Shown in pieces: positions 63,500 to 64,000 of a DNA stretch of 64,000 nucleotides (position 1 is the stretch's first letter; every line of letters begins with the position of its first letter). The notes under the pieces are model-generated. The model saw only the letters and a program-made list of their open reading frames with translations. It searched no databases and was not told where the DNA came from. The stretch lies in NCBI RefSeq assembly GCF_034651555.1, contig NZ_JAYEEQ010000005.1:124001-188000 (forward strand), written 5' to 3'. The position numbers and the translations under genes are program-made. This stretch comes from Aurantibrevibacter litoralis (GTDB taxonomy: Bacteria; Bacteroidota; Bacteroidia; Flavobacteriales; Flavobacteriaceae).

Positions 63500-64000
63500 T
63501 CAGGCTTTTATTTGAGAATACACATAAAATAATCCCGAGGCTATTTGCAGGCTTCTTTCCCTATATTTCTCCTCTTGTTGGGGGGTTTGGTCAAAAGATT
63601 TTGGGTCTTCAAAAGGTAAGGAAAAACGTTTTTCTGCACCGGGAATAAAAGGGCATCCTACGTCTGCTTGCGAACAGGTCATAATAGCCGCAAATTCGGA
63701 AACGGGATTAAACGGATCGTCATAGGTTTTAGAAAAACCAATAATAGGATGGGCGTTGGCAGTGTACTTTATGCTGTATATAGGGTTTGTGCCTTCGGCA
63801 ATGCTGTGAATTTTATAACCGGCATCTTCCAATGTTTTTGCAGCCATTGGAAACAATGCGGTGGCCTCGGTTCCTCCAGAATAACAAAATACATTTTTGA
63901 TGTTGAAATGATAGGCCAATGCCTGAGCCCATACCTGCGAAAGATGGCTCCGTCTTGAATTGTGAGTGCAAATAAAATTGAGTAGAATCGCTTTTTGAAG
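63500..64000 (-). CDS. Arsenate reductase, LMW-phosphatase type (5' end cut by window edge)
   Basis: The reading frame runs without a stop to the right edge, giving 166 residues here; its N-terminus is outside the window. The visible start contains the phosphatase P-loop C11-THNSR-R17-S18 (CX5RS) preceded by LLNFI, and later CSQADVGCPFIPGAEKR, which supplies the resolving cysteine region, and a DPKSFDQTP segment. It reduces arsenate to arsenite, which ACR3 then exports. A TTG inside the frame (codon ending at 63919) could be mistaken for the start but leaves out the active site. Confidence 0.9.
   Translation of the reverse strand, partial: LQKAILLNFICTHNSRRSHLSQVWAQALAYHFNIKNVFCYSGGTEATALFPMAAKTLEDAGYKIHSIAEGTNPIYSIKYTANAHPIIGFSKTYDDPFNPVSEFAAIMTCSQADVGCPFIPGAEKRFSLPFEDPKSFDQTPQQEEKYRERSLQIASGLFYVYSQIKA

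Overview
The window reads as chromosomal DNA of a member of the Bacteroidetes, most likely a Flavobacteriaceae and probably marine or environmental. The evidence is low-GC DNA, a SusC/SusD pair with an ECF sigma/FecR regulator, a heavy-metal RND pump fused to its own TolC-like channel, an OlsF-type aminolipid synthase, a GIN-domain protein, weak Shine-Dalgarno sites, and promoters of the TTTG / TAnnTTTG type (clearest in front of mfd). No rRNA, tRNA, CRISPR array, phage or intact insertion sequence was recognised.

Layout. 1-8.5 kb: a left-edge cluster of unknown genes including a HExxH metallopeptidase-like protein, then a LysE exporter, a GIN-domain protein, RNase R, RpiB, a zinc CDF exporter and an ElaA-type acetyltransferase. 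8.7-10.9 kb: a PQQ dehydrogenase carrying a haem c domain. 11.1-17.6 kb: a minus-strand DNA-damage set of dinB, a short DnaE-type polymerase and a DEDDh exonuclease/GIY-YIG nuclease fusion; a composite tandem repeat lies between the two polymerases. 17.8-32.7 kb: an atypical SusCD locus. It has an ECF sigma factor (divergent), FecR, SusC with an STN domain, SusD, two Tat-exported enolase-superfamily proteins, three Sec-exported RraA/aldolase-like paralogues, an NTF2-like lipoprotein and a BASS-family sodium symporter. It contains no glycoside hydrolase or polysaccharide lyase. I infer that it handles a small sugar acid and does part of the chemistry in the periplasm.

33-42.7 kb: a YfiM-like protein, an LpxR-like protein, then a metal-efflux operon (response regulator, histidine kinase, CzcA-TolC fusion, adaptor). 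42.8-51 kb: an ABM monooxygenase overlapping PBP1C, GlpD, MscS, a VOC protein, a small zinc-ribbon-like protein and a CNNM transporter, with two short coding remnants between genes. 51-59 kb: mfd, a TerB-like protein, a GNAT, aspartate kinase and the OlsF-like acyltransferase. 59-64 kb: an ArsR regulator with a clear operator palindrome, a TM2 protein with LEA-like 11-mers, a D-2-hydroxyacid dehydrogenase, and an ACR3 / ArsC arsenic pair cut by the right edge.

Two non-coding patterns stand out. A 196-221 bp dispersed repeat occurs three times in the same orientation, each copy built from successive stem-loops whose stems covary between copies. A four-unit composite repeat sits between dinB and dnaE. 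The strongest candidate for an undescribed system is the exported enolase/RraA pathway tied to SusCD.
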